64,000 nt of DNA from ZC4RG20 sp036381515 (GTDB lineage Bacteria > Pseudomonadota > Gammaproteobacteria > Steroidobacterales > Rariloculaceae). The stretch is from the NCBI GenBank assembly GCA_036381515.1, contig DASVCR010000030.1, forward strand, positions 1 through 64,000, in the 5' to 3' direction. Each line of letters opens with the position of its first letter. The stretch's first letter is position 1. The position numbers and the translations under genes were made by a program. The notes beneath the pieces were generated by a model. The model ran no database searches and was not told the origin of the DNA. It was given only the letters and a program-made list of their open reading frames with translations. Below are positions 17,778 to 25,446 of this stretch, piece after piece.

Positions 17778-17948
17778 TCACTCGTCCGGAAAACCGTAGC
17801 CGTCGAGATCGTCGTACGCCGAGAGCTCTTCACGCAGTCTGCGGCGCTCCATGTGATCCTCGATCCGGCGCCACGCGGGCCGCTCCGGGTCGTCCATAGA
17901 CTGCAGGAACGCGTCAAGGTCGAACTCAACGTCGTATGCGATGTTCAT
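17778..17948 (-). CDS. PA3496-like small acidic protein
   Basis: The 56-residue protein is highly charged, with a central RRIEDHMERRRLREELSAYD motif and an acidic C-terminus. The arginine/glutamate helix followed by a YD.. tail resembles the PA3496 family (putative envelope-integrity proteins of gammaproteobacteria), but the match is by eye only. AAGGAGC lies about 10 bases upstream. It is the first gene of a small operon under a sigma-54-type promoter. Confidence 0.7.
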   Translation of the reverse strand: MNIAYDVEFDLDAFLQSMDDPERPAWRRIEDHMERRRLREELSAYDDLDGYGFPDE

Positions 17949-18019
17949 CTGCCGATGCTCCTTGCTTGCCTTCTTTTACTTCGTAACTACATACAGTTCG
18001 CGAAGCGACAAGGAACGAC

Positions 18020-18035
18020 TGCAAGGAGCATGCCA
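18020..18035 (-). promoter_or_regulatory. Sigma-54-type promoter of the PA3496-like/DUF1328/metallothionein unit
   Basis: The minus-strand site TGGCATGCTCCTTGCA has perfect GG-N10-GC spacing. The predicted start near 18009 leaves a 60-base leader. Confidence 0.75.
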
Positions 18036-18225
18036 TCGCTTTCCGACGGCGTGCGCATCATCGCGATGCGTGCTCGGCAATGACTTGCAGCAGGCATGGC
18101 GCGCGCTGCAACGCGACGCGCGGCAACGGCACGCATAAGGCGCTGGTGAAACGCCGGTCGGCTGCAATTCGTGACCGACGCGTGCGAAGGTTCGGCACGA
18201 GCGCGCGCAATTCCGCTGCCGCCCG

Positions 18226-18241
18226 TGGCATGCGTCTTGCA
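18226..18241 (+). promoter_or_regulatory. Sigma-54-type promoter of the EF-hand gene
   Basis: TGGCATGCGTCTTGCA has perfect spacing. The predicted start is near 18252, about 78 bases before the ATG. It forms a divergent pair with the site at 18020. Confidence 0.75.
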
Positions 18242-18329
18242 CCCGGAGCCGACGCCGACGGCGCCCTCCGGGCGCGTGTACGGCGATCTCGCAAATCTCA
18301 TGGCTACCGTCCGTTCGAGGGGGATTCGA

Positions 18330-18680
18330 ATGAAAAGCTTCATCACGCTGATCGCCGTCGGGTTTGCCGGCGTCGCCCTTGCGCAGGAACCGCTGCCGCC
18401 GTTCGAGGAAGTCGACTCGAATCAGGACGGGCAGATCAATCGCAGCGAGGCGGCGGCCGTCGAAGGGCTCTCGTTCGATACGGCAGACGCCGACCAGAAC
18501 GGCTCGCTCGACCGCACCGAGTACATGGCCGCCGCGAGCTCGCAAGGGCAGGGCGGAAGTCCCGGGCAGCCGGGTCAACCCGGGCAGCCGGGTCAACCCG
18601 GGCAGCCGGGTCAGCCCGGACAACCGGGTCAGCCTGGACAGCCGATCCAGCCCGGGCCCGACACCGGTCAACGGAACTGA
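18330..18680 (+). CDS. Secreted EF-hand protein with collagen-like tail
   Basis: The 116-residue protein has a signal peptide (MKSFITLIAVGFAGVALAQ), two canonical EF-hand calcium loops (DSNQDGQINRSE at 29-40, DADQNGSLDRTE at 53-64) and a C-terminal tract of about nine GQP triplets. The loops have acidic or polar residues at the calcium positions and should bind Ca2+. The tail is collagen-like or an extended proline/glycine spacer. Calmodulin-like periplasmic or extracellular Ca2+ binding is inferred. The start was chosen for GAGGGGG upstream; a longer open frame exists but would begin upstream of the promoter. Confidence 0.85.
   Translation: MKSFITLIAVGFAGVALAQEPLPPFEEVDSNQDGQINRSEAAAVEGLSFDTADADQNGSLDRTEYMAAASSQGQGGSPGQPGQPGQPGQPGQPGQPGQPGQPGQPIQPGPDTGQRN
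18563..18642 (+). repeat. GC-rich 18-base tandem repeat encoding GQP triplets
   Basis: Units close to GGGCAGCCGGGTCAACCC repeat inside the EF-hand gene. The first copies are nearly identical and later ones drift, so copy number probably varies by slippage in multiples that keep frame. Confidence 0.75.
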
Positions 18681-18715
18681 CGAGTCGCGTGAGGCGACAC
18701 CGCGGAGGTGTTGCC

Positions 18716-19585
18716 GTGACGCGCCGTCGAGGCGTCGCATGGGCAGGGGCGGCCGTCGCAGCGGCCGTCGCCTGCGCCGCGTTCGGCTACCGGCACGGAC
18801 AGGCCGAGCGGCTCGAGCGCGCCGCCGCGATCGAGCCGGCGCTCGACGCGTGGCGGCTGCGCTTCATTGGCGACGCCCGCCGCGTGGCCGCCGAGCGTGC
18901 GGCAGCCGAGCGGTGGATCGAAGACGCTGCCGACGAGCTGAGCCGCATGCAGGCGAGCGTCGTGCAGCTCGAGTCGCTCGCGGAGCGCCTGGTCGAGCGC
19001 TCGGGACTCGATGGAGCCGAGTTCGACTTTCGCACGGAGCCCGGCCTCGGCGGTCCGGAAGAGACGCCGCTCGAGCCCACCGCGGCCGAGCAGTGGGACG
19101 CTGCCGTCGCGAGCCTGTCGGCGCAGATCGAGGATCGACGGCGACAGATGAGCATTCTCGAAGAGACGCTGAAGTGGCGAGACCTGCGCGCCGCGGTCAG
19201 TCCCGAAGGCCGCCCCGTGAAGGCGGCATACGTCTCATCGAGGTTCGGTGCCCGCATCGATCCGTTCTCGGGCCGCCGCGCGCTGCATCAAGGCATCGAC
19301 TTCGCCGGCGCGCCCGGCACGCCGATCGTCGCGGTCGGAGCCGGCATCGTGACGTGGTCCGGCCCCCGGGCGGGCTACGGCGAGATGGTCGAGATCGATC
19401 ACGGCAACGGGCTCGTCACGCGCTACGCGCACAACACAGACAATCTGGTCGAGGTGGGGGACGTGGTGACTCGGGGTCAACCCATTGCCCGGCTCGGCGC
19501 CACCGGTCGGGCGACCGGGCCGAATCTGCATTTCGAGGTTCTGCAAGACGGGGAAGCGGTGGATCCGCTTCCATTCATAAAATGA
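18716..19585 (+). CDS. M23 family (LytM-like) peptidase
   Basis: The 289-residue protein has an N-terminal membrane anchor or signal (AWAGAAVAAAVACAAFGY), a coiled-coil middle (ERAAAERWIEDAADELSRMQ to about residue 160) and a C-terminal M23 domain: RFGARIDPFSGRRALHQGID, GTPIVAVGAGIVTWSG, HGNGLVTRYAHN, GRATGPNLHFEV. The zinc-binding H-x3-D and HxH-type positions are largely kept (HQGID, LHFEV), so it may be an active peptidoglycan endopeptidase. The GTG start has GGAGG nine bases before it. Its stop overlaps the ctaG-like start (ATGA). Confidence 0.88.
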   Translation: MTRRRGVAWAGAAVAAAVACAAFGYRHGQAERLERAAAIEPALDAWRLRFIGDARRVAAERAAAERWIEDAADELSRMQASVVQLESLAERLVERSGLDGAEFDFRTEPGLGGPEETPLEPTAAEQWDAAVASLSAQIEDRRRQMSILEETLKWRDLRAAVSPEGRPVKAAYVSSRFGARIDPFSGRRALHQGIDFAGAPGTPIVAVGAGIVTWSGPRAGYGEMVEIDHGNGLVTRYAHNTDNLVEVGDVVTRGQPIARLGATGRATGPNLHFEVLQDGEAVDPLPFIK

Positions 19586-20253
19586 GCGTCGGCGTGCGCT
19601 CCGTGAGGACGGGCGCGTCGCTCAGCGCGGCCGCGGTCGTCGCCGCGGCGTGGCTCGGGCCTTTGCCGGGGCTCGCGCTCGAGCGTTTCGCGGCGCAGGC
19701 CGCGCTGCACGTCGTGCTCGTGTCGATCGCGGGGCCGCTGCTCGCGATGTGCGTCGCGGGCTCCCGCATCGACCCGGTTCGCCGCTGGCCGCACGGCTTC
19801 TCGCCGCTCGGCCTGTCGCTGCTGCAGGCCGGCGTCGTGTGGGCATGGCACATGCCGATCGCTCAGCTCGCCGCGCGCGCGGAGCCGTCGCTGCTGTGGC
19901 TGCAGCAGATCAGTTTGTTGCTCGCCGGGCTGCTCCTCTGGGTGTCCGTGCTCGGCGGTGACCGCGCGACGCGTTACGAGCGGGTCGGCGCCGGCATCAT
20001 CGCACTGCTGATGACCTCCATCAGCATGACGCTCCTGGGCGGGCTGTCGTTGATCGCGCGGTCGCCGTACTTCGGCGCGGAGATCGCCGCGTCGTTCGAT
20101 GATCGCCGGCTCGGGGCGCTGCTGATCCTCGGGGGCGCGGCCGTGATCTATGCGATCGCCGGCGTGTTGCTGCTCGCATGGCTCCTAAAGCCGGGGCCCA
20201 CCGTCGCGCCAGCCGCGTCGCCGGGCATCACCACGGCAGGCGGCCGAAGCTGA
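19582..20253 (+). CDS. ctaG: CtaG-type cytochrome oxidase assembly protein (caa3_CtaG)
   Basis: The 223-residue integral membrane protein has about six or seven helices, with family features ALHVVLVSIAGPLLAM, GVVWAWHMP and LQQISLLLAGLLLWVSVLGG. It belongs to the caa3_CtaG family, thought to help insert copper into cytochrome c oxidase; it is not the Cox11 type. No oxidase genes are nearby, so the partner enzyme is elsewhere. It starts on ATGA overlapping the M23 stop and its 3' end overlaps the convergent barrel gene by 26 bases. Confidence 0.8.
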   Translation: MSVGVRSVRTGASLSAAAVVAAAWLGPLPGLALERFAAQAALHVVLVSIAGPLLAMCVAGSRIDPVRRWPHGFSPLGLSLLQAGVVWAWHMPIAQLAARAEPSLLWLQQISLLLAGLLLWVSVLGGDRATRYERVGAGIIALLMTSISMTLLGGLSLIARSPYFGAEIAASFDDRRLGALLILGGAAVIYAIAGVLLLAWLLKPGPTVAPAASPGITTAGGRS

Positions 20254-20941
20254 AGCGCATCGACAGCGTGACGCTCGAGATGTCGCCGCTCTGATAATCG
20301 ACGCCGACGCCGAGGTCCGGGAAGAAGTACCAGCGGAGCCCCGCGTTCACCACCGTGTCGGAATCGAAGCGCCGTTCGTCGAGCAGCACCTTGCCGTAGG
20401 GCACGGATCCCGCCGCGGCGAAGAGCTCGAACGGCTCGCGGGGGTTCCAGCGAAAGCCGACGCGTGCGCTCGCGCCGGACGTGTCGACGTCGAAGTTCTC
20501 TCCGGCGAGGCTGCCGAAGTCGAGCTCGCTGGTGTCGTAGGTGAGCTCGAGCGTCAGATCGAGATTCGATGCGAGCTCGTGCTGGAAGCCCAGCCCGAAC
20601 CGCGACGTGATCAGATCGAACTCGTCGTCGACGTCGACTTGCGCGAGCGGGCTCTCGATGTGCGCACGCACGTCGATGATCGAGCTGTTGAATGCGCCGG
20701 CGAGGTAGAAGCGGCCCGGCAACGCGAGCGCGCCCGCGACGGAGATGCCGTCGCCGTCGCCGGCTTCGGCCGTGACATCCTGTCCGGGCGTCGTCGACTG
20801 GGTGCCCGTCGCGTCGACGCTCGTCGACAGCACTCTGAAGTCGACGTAGGTGTAGCTCAGCTCCGAGGCCGCGGCCGGGACCGCGGCGAGCGCGAGCGGC
20901 GCCAGCGTCGCTGGGCGGATCAGGAAATGTCGATGCAGCAT
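20228..20941 (-). CDS. Outer-membrane beta-barrel protein
   Basis: The 237-residue protein has a signal peptide (LAPLALAAVPAAASE) and a predicted 8-10 strand barrel, with strands such as LSYTYVDFRVLS, RFYLAGAFNSS, RFGLGFQHELASNLDLTLELTY, ASARVGFRWNP and a final VTLSMRFSFGRLPW. I do not recognise a named family. It resembles small OmpW/porin-type barrels only in general layout. A sigma-54-type promoter lies 37 bases upstream and AAGAAG precedes the ATG. Confidence 0.75.
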   Translation of the reverse strand: MLHRHFLIRPATLAPLALAAVPAAASELSYTYVDFRVLSTSVDATGTQSTTPGQDVTAEAGDGDGISVAGALALPGRFYLAGAFNSSIIDVRAHIESPLAQVDVDDEFDLITSRFGLGFQHELASNLDLTLELTYDTSELDFGSLAGENFDVDTSGASARVGFRWNPREPFELFAAAGSVPYGKVLLDERRFDSDTVVNAGLRWYFFPDLGVGVDYQSGDISSVTLSMRFSFGRLPW

Positions 20942-20977
20942 CGAGTTCTTCTTGTCGAGGCGTCCCTTCGCGGCGGC

Positions 20978-20993
20978 AGCAAGAACCATGCCA
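20978..20993 (-). promoter_or_regulatory. Sigma-54-type promoter of the barrel gene
   Basis: The minus-strand site TGGCATGGTTCTTGCT has exact spacing. The predicted start near 20967 is 26 bases before the ATG. Confidence 0.75.
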
Positions 20994-21029
20994 CGGAATC
21001 GGCGATGCGCCTGCGGTTGTTTGTCGGCC

Positions 21030-21057
21030 AAAAAAAAGCCCGGCCAGCGCGCCGGGC
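21030..21057 (-). terminator. Intrinsic terminator of the small RNA
   Basis: On the minus strand GCCCGG pairs with CCGGGC around an 8-base loop and is followed directly by eight T residues. It sits upstream of the barrel gene's own promoter, so it ends a separate transcript. Confidence 0.8.
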
Positions 21058-21112
21058 GGAAGGACGACGGCAGGCTGAGCATGGGGGGGCTTACAGCCTC
21101 GCGCGTCGTATG
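21030..21112 (-). ncRNA. Candidate sigma-54-dependent small RNA with C7 loop
   Basis: A strong sigma-54-type promoter (21123-21138) predicts a start at about 21112, and an intrinsic terminator ends transcription at about 21030. The result is a discrete transcript of roughly 83 nt with no gene. Its 5' half folds as AGGCUG pairing with CAGCCU (21099-21094 and 21077-21072), with an inner AGC/GCU step, exposing a run of seven C residues. C-rich apical loops in known bacterial sRNAs pair with G-rich ribosome sites. A short open frame starts at the AUG after the C run but has no ribosome site. The assignment is inferred from sequence; homologues and expression are untested. Confidence 0.6.
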
Positions 21113-21122
21113 ACTCGGCTAA

Positions 21123-21138
21123 AGCAACGTTCGTGCCA
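21123..21138 (-). promoter_or_regulatory. Sigma-54-type promoter of the small RNA
   Basis: The minus-strand site TGGCACGAACGTTGCT is a full consensus match with exact spacing. The nearest leftward gene is 182 bases away behind a terminator and has its own promoter. Confidence 0.8.
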
Positions 21139-21338
21139 AGGCGGGCTCAGCCCGAGCGCCCGCCGGTGCGTCGCCCGAGAAGATCGCGTCCGATCAGCAG
21201 CGTGGGCCGCGGGGTTCACGCTGAATCTCGGAACGGAACCGGTGGATCGAACGTCTCGACCTCACGATCGATCGTGCGCGTTTCTCAAAACGGCAGTCTC
21301 GGCTTCAGAGATTGTGAGCCGACCCGTGCAGTGGCCCA

Positions 21339-21354
21339 TGGCACAGATCGTGCA
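21339..21354 (+). promoter_or_regulatory. Possible sigma-54-type promoter of ligD
   Basis: TGGCACAGATCGTGCA keeps the GG-N10-GC core but has GTGC in place of TTGC. The predicted start near 21365 supports ATG 21395 as the ligD start and argues against the ATG at 21338, which overlaps this site. Confidence 0.45.
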
Positions 21355-21394
21355 CCTTCGGGGATACCCTTCAGCTTTTTCTGGTCGCCGATCG

Positions 21395-23485
21395 ATGCCG
21401 AACCTGCGCTCGACATCGCAGTCAGAGAAGCGTCGCGCCGACCGTCGCAGAACCGGAGCGCGGCCGCTTCCGCGCGAGGGTTACGACCGGCTGAGCGGCA
21501 GCCGCGGCGCCGCGCCACGCTGGTCGCTCGACGTCTCGACGCTGCCGGGCGCGCGGGCGGCGCCGATCCCGCGCAGGCTCGAGCCGGAGCTCGCGACGCG
21601 CTCGAGCACGGCGCCGAGCGGCGACGGCTGGCTGCACGAGATCAAGTTCGACGGCTACCGCCTGATCGCCCGCGTCGAGGGCCGGGGCGTCCGGCTCTTC
21701 AGCCGTAACGGCAAGGACTGGACCGGGCGCTTCCCCGCGCTCGTCGACGCGCTCGCCGATCTCGACATCGACCAGGCGCTCTTCGACGGCGAGCTCGTCG
21801 CGCTGCAGGCGGACGGCACGAGCAGCTTCCGCCAGCTGCAGGAGGCCCTCGCCGCGAACCGCACCGACGGGCTTATCTACGAGGTGTTCGACCTGCCGTA
21901 CCTGAGCGGCCACGACCTGACGGACGTCGAGCTCGAGACGCGCAAGCGCGTGCTGAAGGAGCTGCTCGGCAGCCGCGGCCTGCTGAGTCACCGCGGGCCG
22001 ATCCGCTACGTTCAGCACTTCGAGGGCAAGGGCGAGGCGCTGTTCGACGAGGTCTGCCAGCTCGGCCTCGAAGGCATCATGTCGAAGCGTCGGGACTCCG
22101 CGTACCGGAGCGGACGATCCACCGACTGGCTGAAGATCAAGTGCGTTCAGCAGGGCGAGTTCGTCGTCGGCGGCTTCACGGATCCGAGCAACGCGCGGAT
22201 CGGCTTCGGCGCGCTGCTGCTCGGCGCGTACAACGATCGCGGCGAGCTCGACTACATCGGCAGCGTCGGCACAGGCTTCTCGGCGCAGCGCCTGCGCACG
22301 CTCTATCAGCAGCTGCGCGAGCTCGAGGTCGACTGGTCGCCGTTCGCGTACAGCCCGCAGCTCGCGTCGGTCCGTGCCGCGCACTGGGTCAAGCCCGAGC
22401 TCGTCGCGGACGTCGAGTTCACGGAGTGGACGCGCGACGGCGTGCTGCGCCACCCGGTGTTCCGCGGTCTGCGCGAGGATCGCAATCCGAGCGAGATCGT
22501 GCTCGGCGCCGATTCTCCGGCCGGAGAGCTGCGCATCGAGCCGCCGACGCGAGGAGCGAGGATGACGAAACCCGCGAGGCCGCCGAACCCCGACGATCGC
22601 GTCGCAGGCGTCCGGCTCACGCATCCCGATCGGATTCTGTATCCGGACCAGGGGGTCACGAAGGCGCATCTCGCGCGGTACTACGAGCAGGTCGCCGAGC
22701 ACATCTTGCCGCACATCGCGAATCGGCCGCTGACGCTGCTGCGCTGCCCCGACGGGCAGGAGAAGTCGTGCTTCTACCAGAAGCACCCGCCCGAGGGGCT
22801 CGGCGAGGCGGTCGGCCGCGTGATGATCGACGAGAACGACGGTCCCGCCGAGTACATGTACGTCGACTCGGTCGCCGGCATCGTGTCGCTCGTGCAGATC
22901 GGCACGCTCGAGCTGCACGTGTGGGGCAGCGTCGTCGATGCGCTCGAGACCCCCGACATGCTGATCTTCGATCTCGACCCCGGGCCCGGCGTGACGTGGC
23001 CGCGCCTGATCGACGCGGCGCTGCTGCTGCGCGAGCGCCTCGAGGAGATCGGTTTCAGAAGCTTTGCGAAGCTGACCGGCGGCAAGGGCCTCCATCTCGT
23101 CGTCCCGCTCGAGCCGCGCGCGGACTGGGATCGCGCGAAGGAGTTCGCGCGCACCGTAGCCGAGCGCGCCGCGCGCGAGCAGCCGGAGCGGCTCACGGCG
23201 AACATGGCGAAGTCGCGCCGCCACGGCCGAATCTTCATCGACTACCTGCGCAACGGGCGCGGCGCGACCGCGATCTGCTCGTACTCGACGCGCGCACGCG
23301 TCGGCGCGCCCGTCGCGGTGCCCATCGGCTGGGAGGAGCTCGACCCCGCGTCGCGCTCGGACCGCTACAGCATCGATACCGTGAAGCGGCGGCTGGCCGC
23401 GCTGCGCAAGGATCCGTGGGCGGATTTCGATCGGGCCCGGCGCCCGATCACCGACGAGACGCTCGAGGCCGCCGCGCGGGCCTGA
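21395..23485 (+). CDS. ligD: ATP-dependent DNA ligase D (ligase + polymerase)
   Basis: LigD seals double-strand breaks in bacterial NHEJ. The 696-residue protein has the ligase domain first: adenylation lysine Lys84 in EIKFDGYRL, SRNGKDWTGRFP, LFDGELVAL, EGIMSKRRDSAYRSGRS, WLKIKC, then the OB part to about residue 385. The primase-type polymerase domain follows: LTHPDRILYPDQGVTKAHLA, the metal-binding pair Asp526/Asp528 in FDLDPGPG, KLTGGKGLHLVVPL. The 3'-phosphoesterase domain, N-terminal in many LigDs, is absent. The first ~60 residues are basic and unmatched. There is no strong ribosome site; the start rests on the promoter position. Two ku genes follow in the same operon. Confidence 0.93.
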   Translation: MPNLRSTSQSEKRRADRRRTGARPLPREGYDRLSGSRGAAPRWSLDVSTLPGARAAPIPRRLEPELATRSSTAPSGDGWLHEIKFDGYRLIARVEGRGVRLFSRNGKDWTGRFPALVDALADLDIDQALFDGELVALQADGTSSFRQLQEALAANRTDGLIYEVFDLPYLSGHDLTDVELETRKRVLKELLGSRGLLSHRGPIRYVQHFEGKGEALFDEVCQLGLEGIMSKRRDSAYRSGRSTDWLKIKCVQQGEFVVGGFTDPSNARIGFGALLLGAYNDRGELDYIGSVGTGFSAQRLRTLYQQLRELEVDWSPFAYSPQLASVRAAHWVKPELVADVEFTEWTRDGVLRHPVFRGLREDRNPSEIVLGADSPAGELRIEPPTRGARMTKPARPPNPDDRVAGVRLTHPDRILYPDQGVTKAHLARYYEQVAEHILPHIANRPLTLLRCPDGQEKSCFYQKHPPEGLGEAVGRVMIDENDGPAEYMYVDSVAGIVSLVQIGTLELHVWGSVVDALETPDMLIFDLDPGPGVTWPRLIDAALLLRERLEEIGFRSFAKLTGGKGLHLVVPLEPRADWDRAKEFARTVAERAAREQPERLTANMAKSRRHGRIFIDYLRNGRGATAICSYSTRARVGAPVAVPIGWEELDPASRSDRYSIDTVKRRLAALRKDPWADFDRARRPITDETLEAAARA

Positions 23486-23496
23486 GGAGCGGAGCA

Positions 23497-24276
23497 ATGG
23501 CCGCGCGCGCGATGTGGAAGGGCGTGCTCCGGGTCGGGGAGGAGCGGGTGCCGGTGAAGCTCTACTCCGCGGTGCAGGATCGCTCGGTGCACTTCCGTCT
23601 GCTGCACGACGAGGACCACGTGCCGGTGAGGCAGCGGCTCGTCGAGCCCGAGTCGGAGCGCATCGTCGAGTACTCCGAGACGCAGCGCGCCTTCCTGACG
23701 CCGGAGCACGATCTCGTCGCCGTGCGCCCCGACGAGCTCGACGCGCTCGCGCCCGAGCCGTCGCGCGACATCGAGGTGCTGCGCTTCGTGCCGGTCGGCG
23801 CGATCGACCATCGCTGGTACGAGCGGCCGTACTTCCTCGGCCCGGACGGCAAGGCGGGCGAGCTCGCGGCGCTCGTCGCCGCGATGCGCGAGACCGGCCG
23901 AGAGGGGCTCGCGCGGTGGGTCATGCGCAAGAAGGCGTATCGCGGCGCGCTGCGCGCGGCTGCCGACGGCGTGCCGATGCTCGTGACGCTGCGCTCGGCC
24001 GAGGAGGTCATCGTCGCGTCGGAGCTCGGGGCGCCGCAGGGCAAGCCGCTCGACGAGCGCGAGATCGCGATGGCGCAGCAGCTCCTGTCGATCCTCGAGG
24101 CGCCGTTCGACGCGGAGCAGTACAAGGACGAGTACCGCGAGCGCGTCCTCGAGCTCGTGCGCGCGAAGGCCGAAGGGAAAACGATCCGGCGCGTGCCGGC
24201 CCGCCGGCAGCGCATCGAGCCGGATCTCGCGAAGGCGCTCCGCGAGAGCCTCGAAGCGGAGCGCAAGCGGGCATGA
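23497..24276 (+). CDS. ku: Ku protein (first copy)
   Basis: Ku binds DNA ends and recruits LigD. This 259-residue copy has the Ku core: MWKGVLRVGEERVPVKLYSA, HFRLLHDEDHVPVRQRLVEP, VVRPDELDAL-type strand (AVRPDELDALAPEPSRDIEV), YERPYFLGPDG, and the C-terminal helical region QYKDEYRERVLELVRAKAEG. The basic C-tail (RRVPARRQR) is typical. GGAG lies just upstream of the ATG, 11 bases after the ligD stop. It differs clearly from the next Ku, so the two may form a heterodimer or act at different times. Confidence 0.93.
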   Translation: MAARAMWKGVLRVGEERVPVKLYSAVQDRSVHFRLLHDEDHVPVRQRLVEPESERIVEYSETQRAFLTPEHDLVAVRPDELDALAPEPSRDIEVLRFVPVGAIDHRWYERPYFLGPDGKAGELAALVAAMRETGREGLARWVMRKKAYRGALRAAADGVPMLVTLRSAEEVIVASELGAPQGKPLDEREIAMAQQLLSILEAPFDAEQYKDEYRERVLELVRAKAEGKTIRRVPARRQRIEPDLAKALRESLEAERKRA

Positions 24277-24327
24277 GACGCCCGACGCGATGCGCGCAAG
24301 CACGGCCGGGCGGCCCGGAGCGCACGG

Positions 24328-25347
24328 ATGGCTGACGAGCGCGAAGACGGCGAAGATCTCGAGCCGATCGACGGCGGAGGCGTGCGGTCGCTCTGGTCGG
24401 GCTCGATCACGTTCGGCCTGCTGAGTCTCGCCGTGGATCTCTTCCCGGCGGTGCGCACCGAGGCGCTGCCGCTGAAGCTCGTCGACTCGTCGCTTCGGCC
24501 GCTGACTCGAAGATACATGTGCCCGGAGCACGAGCGCTTCCTCGCCCGTGACGAGATCGTCCGCGGCTTCGAGCTCGACGACGGCGAATTCGTCGTCGTG
24601 ACGGACGACGAGCTCGAGGCGCTCGCGCCCGAGAAATCACGGGCGATCGACCTCAGGAAGTTCGTCGACATCGCCGAGATCGACCCGATGTACTTCGAGC
24701 GCTCGTATTTCCTGACGCCCGCGGAGAACGAGGCGAACCGCGCCTACCGGCTGCTCGCGGAGACGATGGAGCGGAGCGGCCGGGCCGGCATCGCGACGTT
24801 CGTGATGCGCGGTAAGGAGTATCTCGTTGCGCTGCTCGCGGAGAACGGCGTGCTGCGCGCCGAGACGCTGCGCTTCAGCGACGAGATTCGCGCGGCCGAG
24901 GACGTCGGCCTGCCGATCGACGCGGAGGCGGACCCGCGCCACGTCGAGCGGTTCCGGCGCGCGATCGACGCGCTCGCGGCGGACGAGGTCGACCGCGCGC
25001 TCTTGAGAGACGAGCGCATCGAGCGACTGCGTGCGCTGATCGACGACAAGCTCGCGCGCGGCGTCGACGTCGAGAAGGCGCCGGAGGCCGAGGAGGAGGA
25101 CGAGGCGGAGATCATCGACCTGATGGAGGTGCTGAAGCGCCGGCTTCAGCCGGAGCAACGCGAGCGCGCACCGGCTGCGCCGCAGGCCGCGCGGCACGAC
25201 GAGGGCCGCGGGCGTGCCGGCGCGGACGATCTCGAGAGCCGGTCGAAGAGCGAGCTCTACGAGCGCGCGAAGGCGTTGAACTTGCCGGGTCGCAGCAAGA
25301 TGGGCAAGGACGAGCTGATCCGTGCGCTGCGACGAGCGGGCGGCTGA
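24328..25347 (+). CDS. ku: Ku protein (second copy, SAP-like tail)
   Basis: The 339-residue second Ku has an acidic N-terminus, the core RSLWSGSITFGLLSLAVDLFP, LTRRYMCPEHERFL, VVTDDELEALAPEKSRAIDL and YFERSYFLTP. Its C-terminal extension ends in a SAP/Rho-N-like module (SKSELYERAKALNLPGRSKMGKDELIRALR) that probably binds DNA. The core middle (TFVMRGKEYLVALLAENGVL) is that of ordinary bacterial Ku. It lies 51 bases after the first ku and ends the NHEJ unit. Two Kus with different tails occur in some proteobacteria, where they may form heterodimers. Confidence 0.92.
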   Translation: MADEREDGEDLEPIDGGGVRSLWSGSITFGLLSLAVDLFPAVRTEALPLKLVDSSLRPLTRRYMCPEHERFLARDEIVRGFELDDGEFVVVTDDELEALAPEKSRAIDLRKFVDIAEIDPMYFERSYFLTPAENEANRAYRLLAETMERSGRAGIATFVMRGKEYLVALLAENGVLRAETLRFSDEIRAAEDVGLPIDAEADPRHVERFRRAIDALAADEVDRALLRDERIERLRALIDDKLARGVDVEKAPEAEEEDEAEIIDLMEVLKRRLQPEQRERAPAAPQAARHDEGRGRAGADDLESRSKSELYERAKALNLPGRSKMGKDELIRALRRAGG

Positions 25348-25355
25348 CGCGCGCA

Positions 25356-25371
25356 TGGCATGCGATTTGCT
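25356..25371 (+). promoter_or_regulatory. Sigma-54-type promoter before the 80-aa gene
   Basis: TGGCATGCGATTTGCT has exact spacing and the predicted start near 25382 leaves a 65-base leader. It begins just after the ku stop and gives the next two genes their own transcript. Confidence 0.75.
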
Positions 25372-25446
25372 TCGATCGCCCCCGCGGCGGCCTGCCGCTT
25401 TGCGATGCCGCGCGCGGAATGCAGACCAGCGCCAGGGGGGACTCGG

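Noticed and set aside
18563..18642. Tandem repeat as a CRISPR-like array
   Set aside because: Units are contiguous without spacers and lie inside a coding frame encoding GQP triplets.
20942..21082. Longer barrel protein starting at ATG 21082
   Set aside because: The frame passes through the intrinsic terminator and has no ribosome site. The ATG at 20941 follows a promoter and ribosome site.
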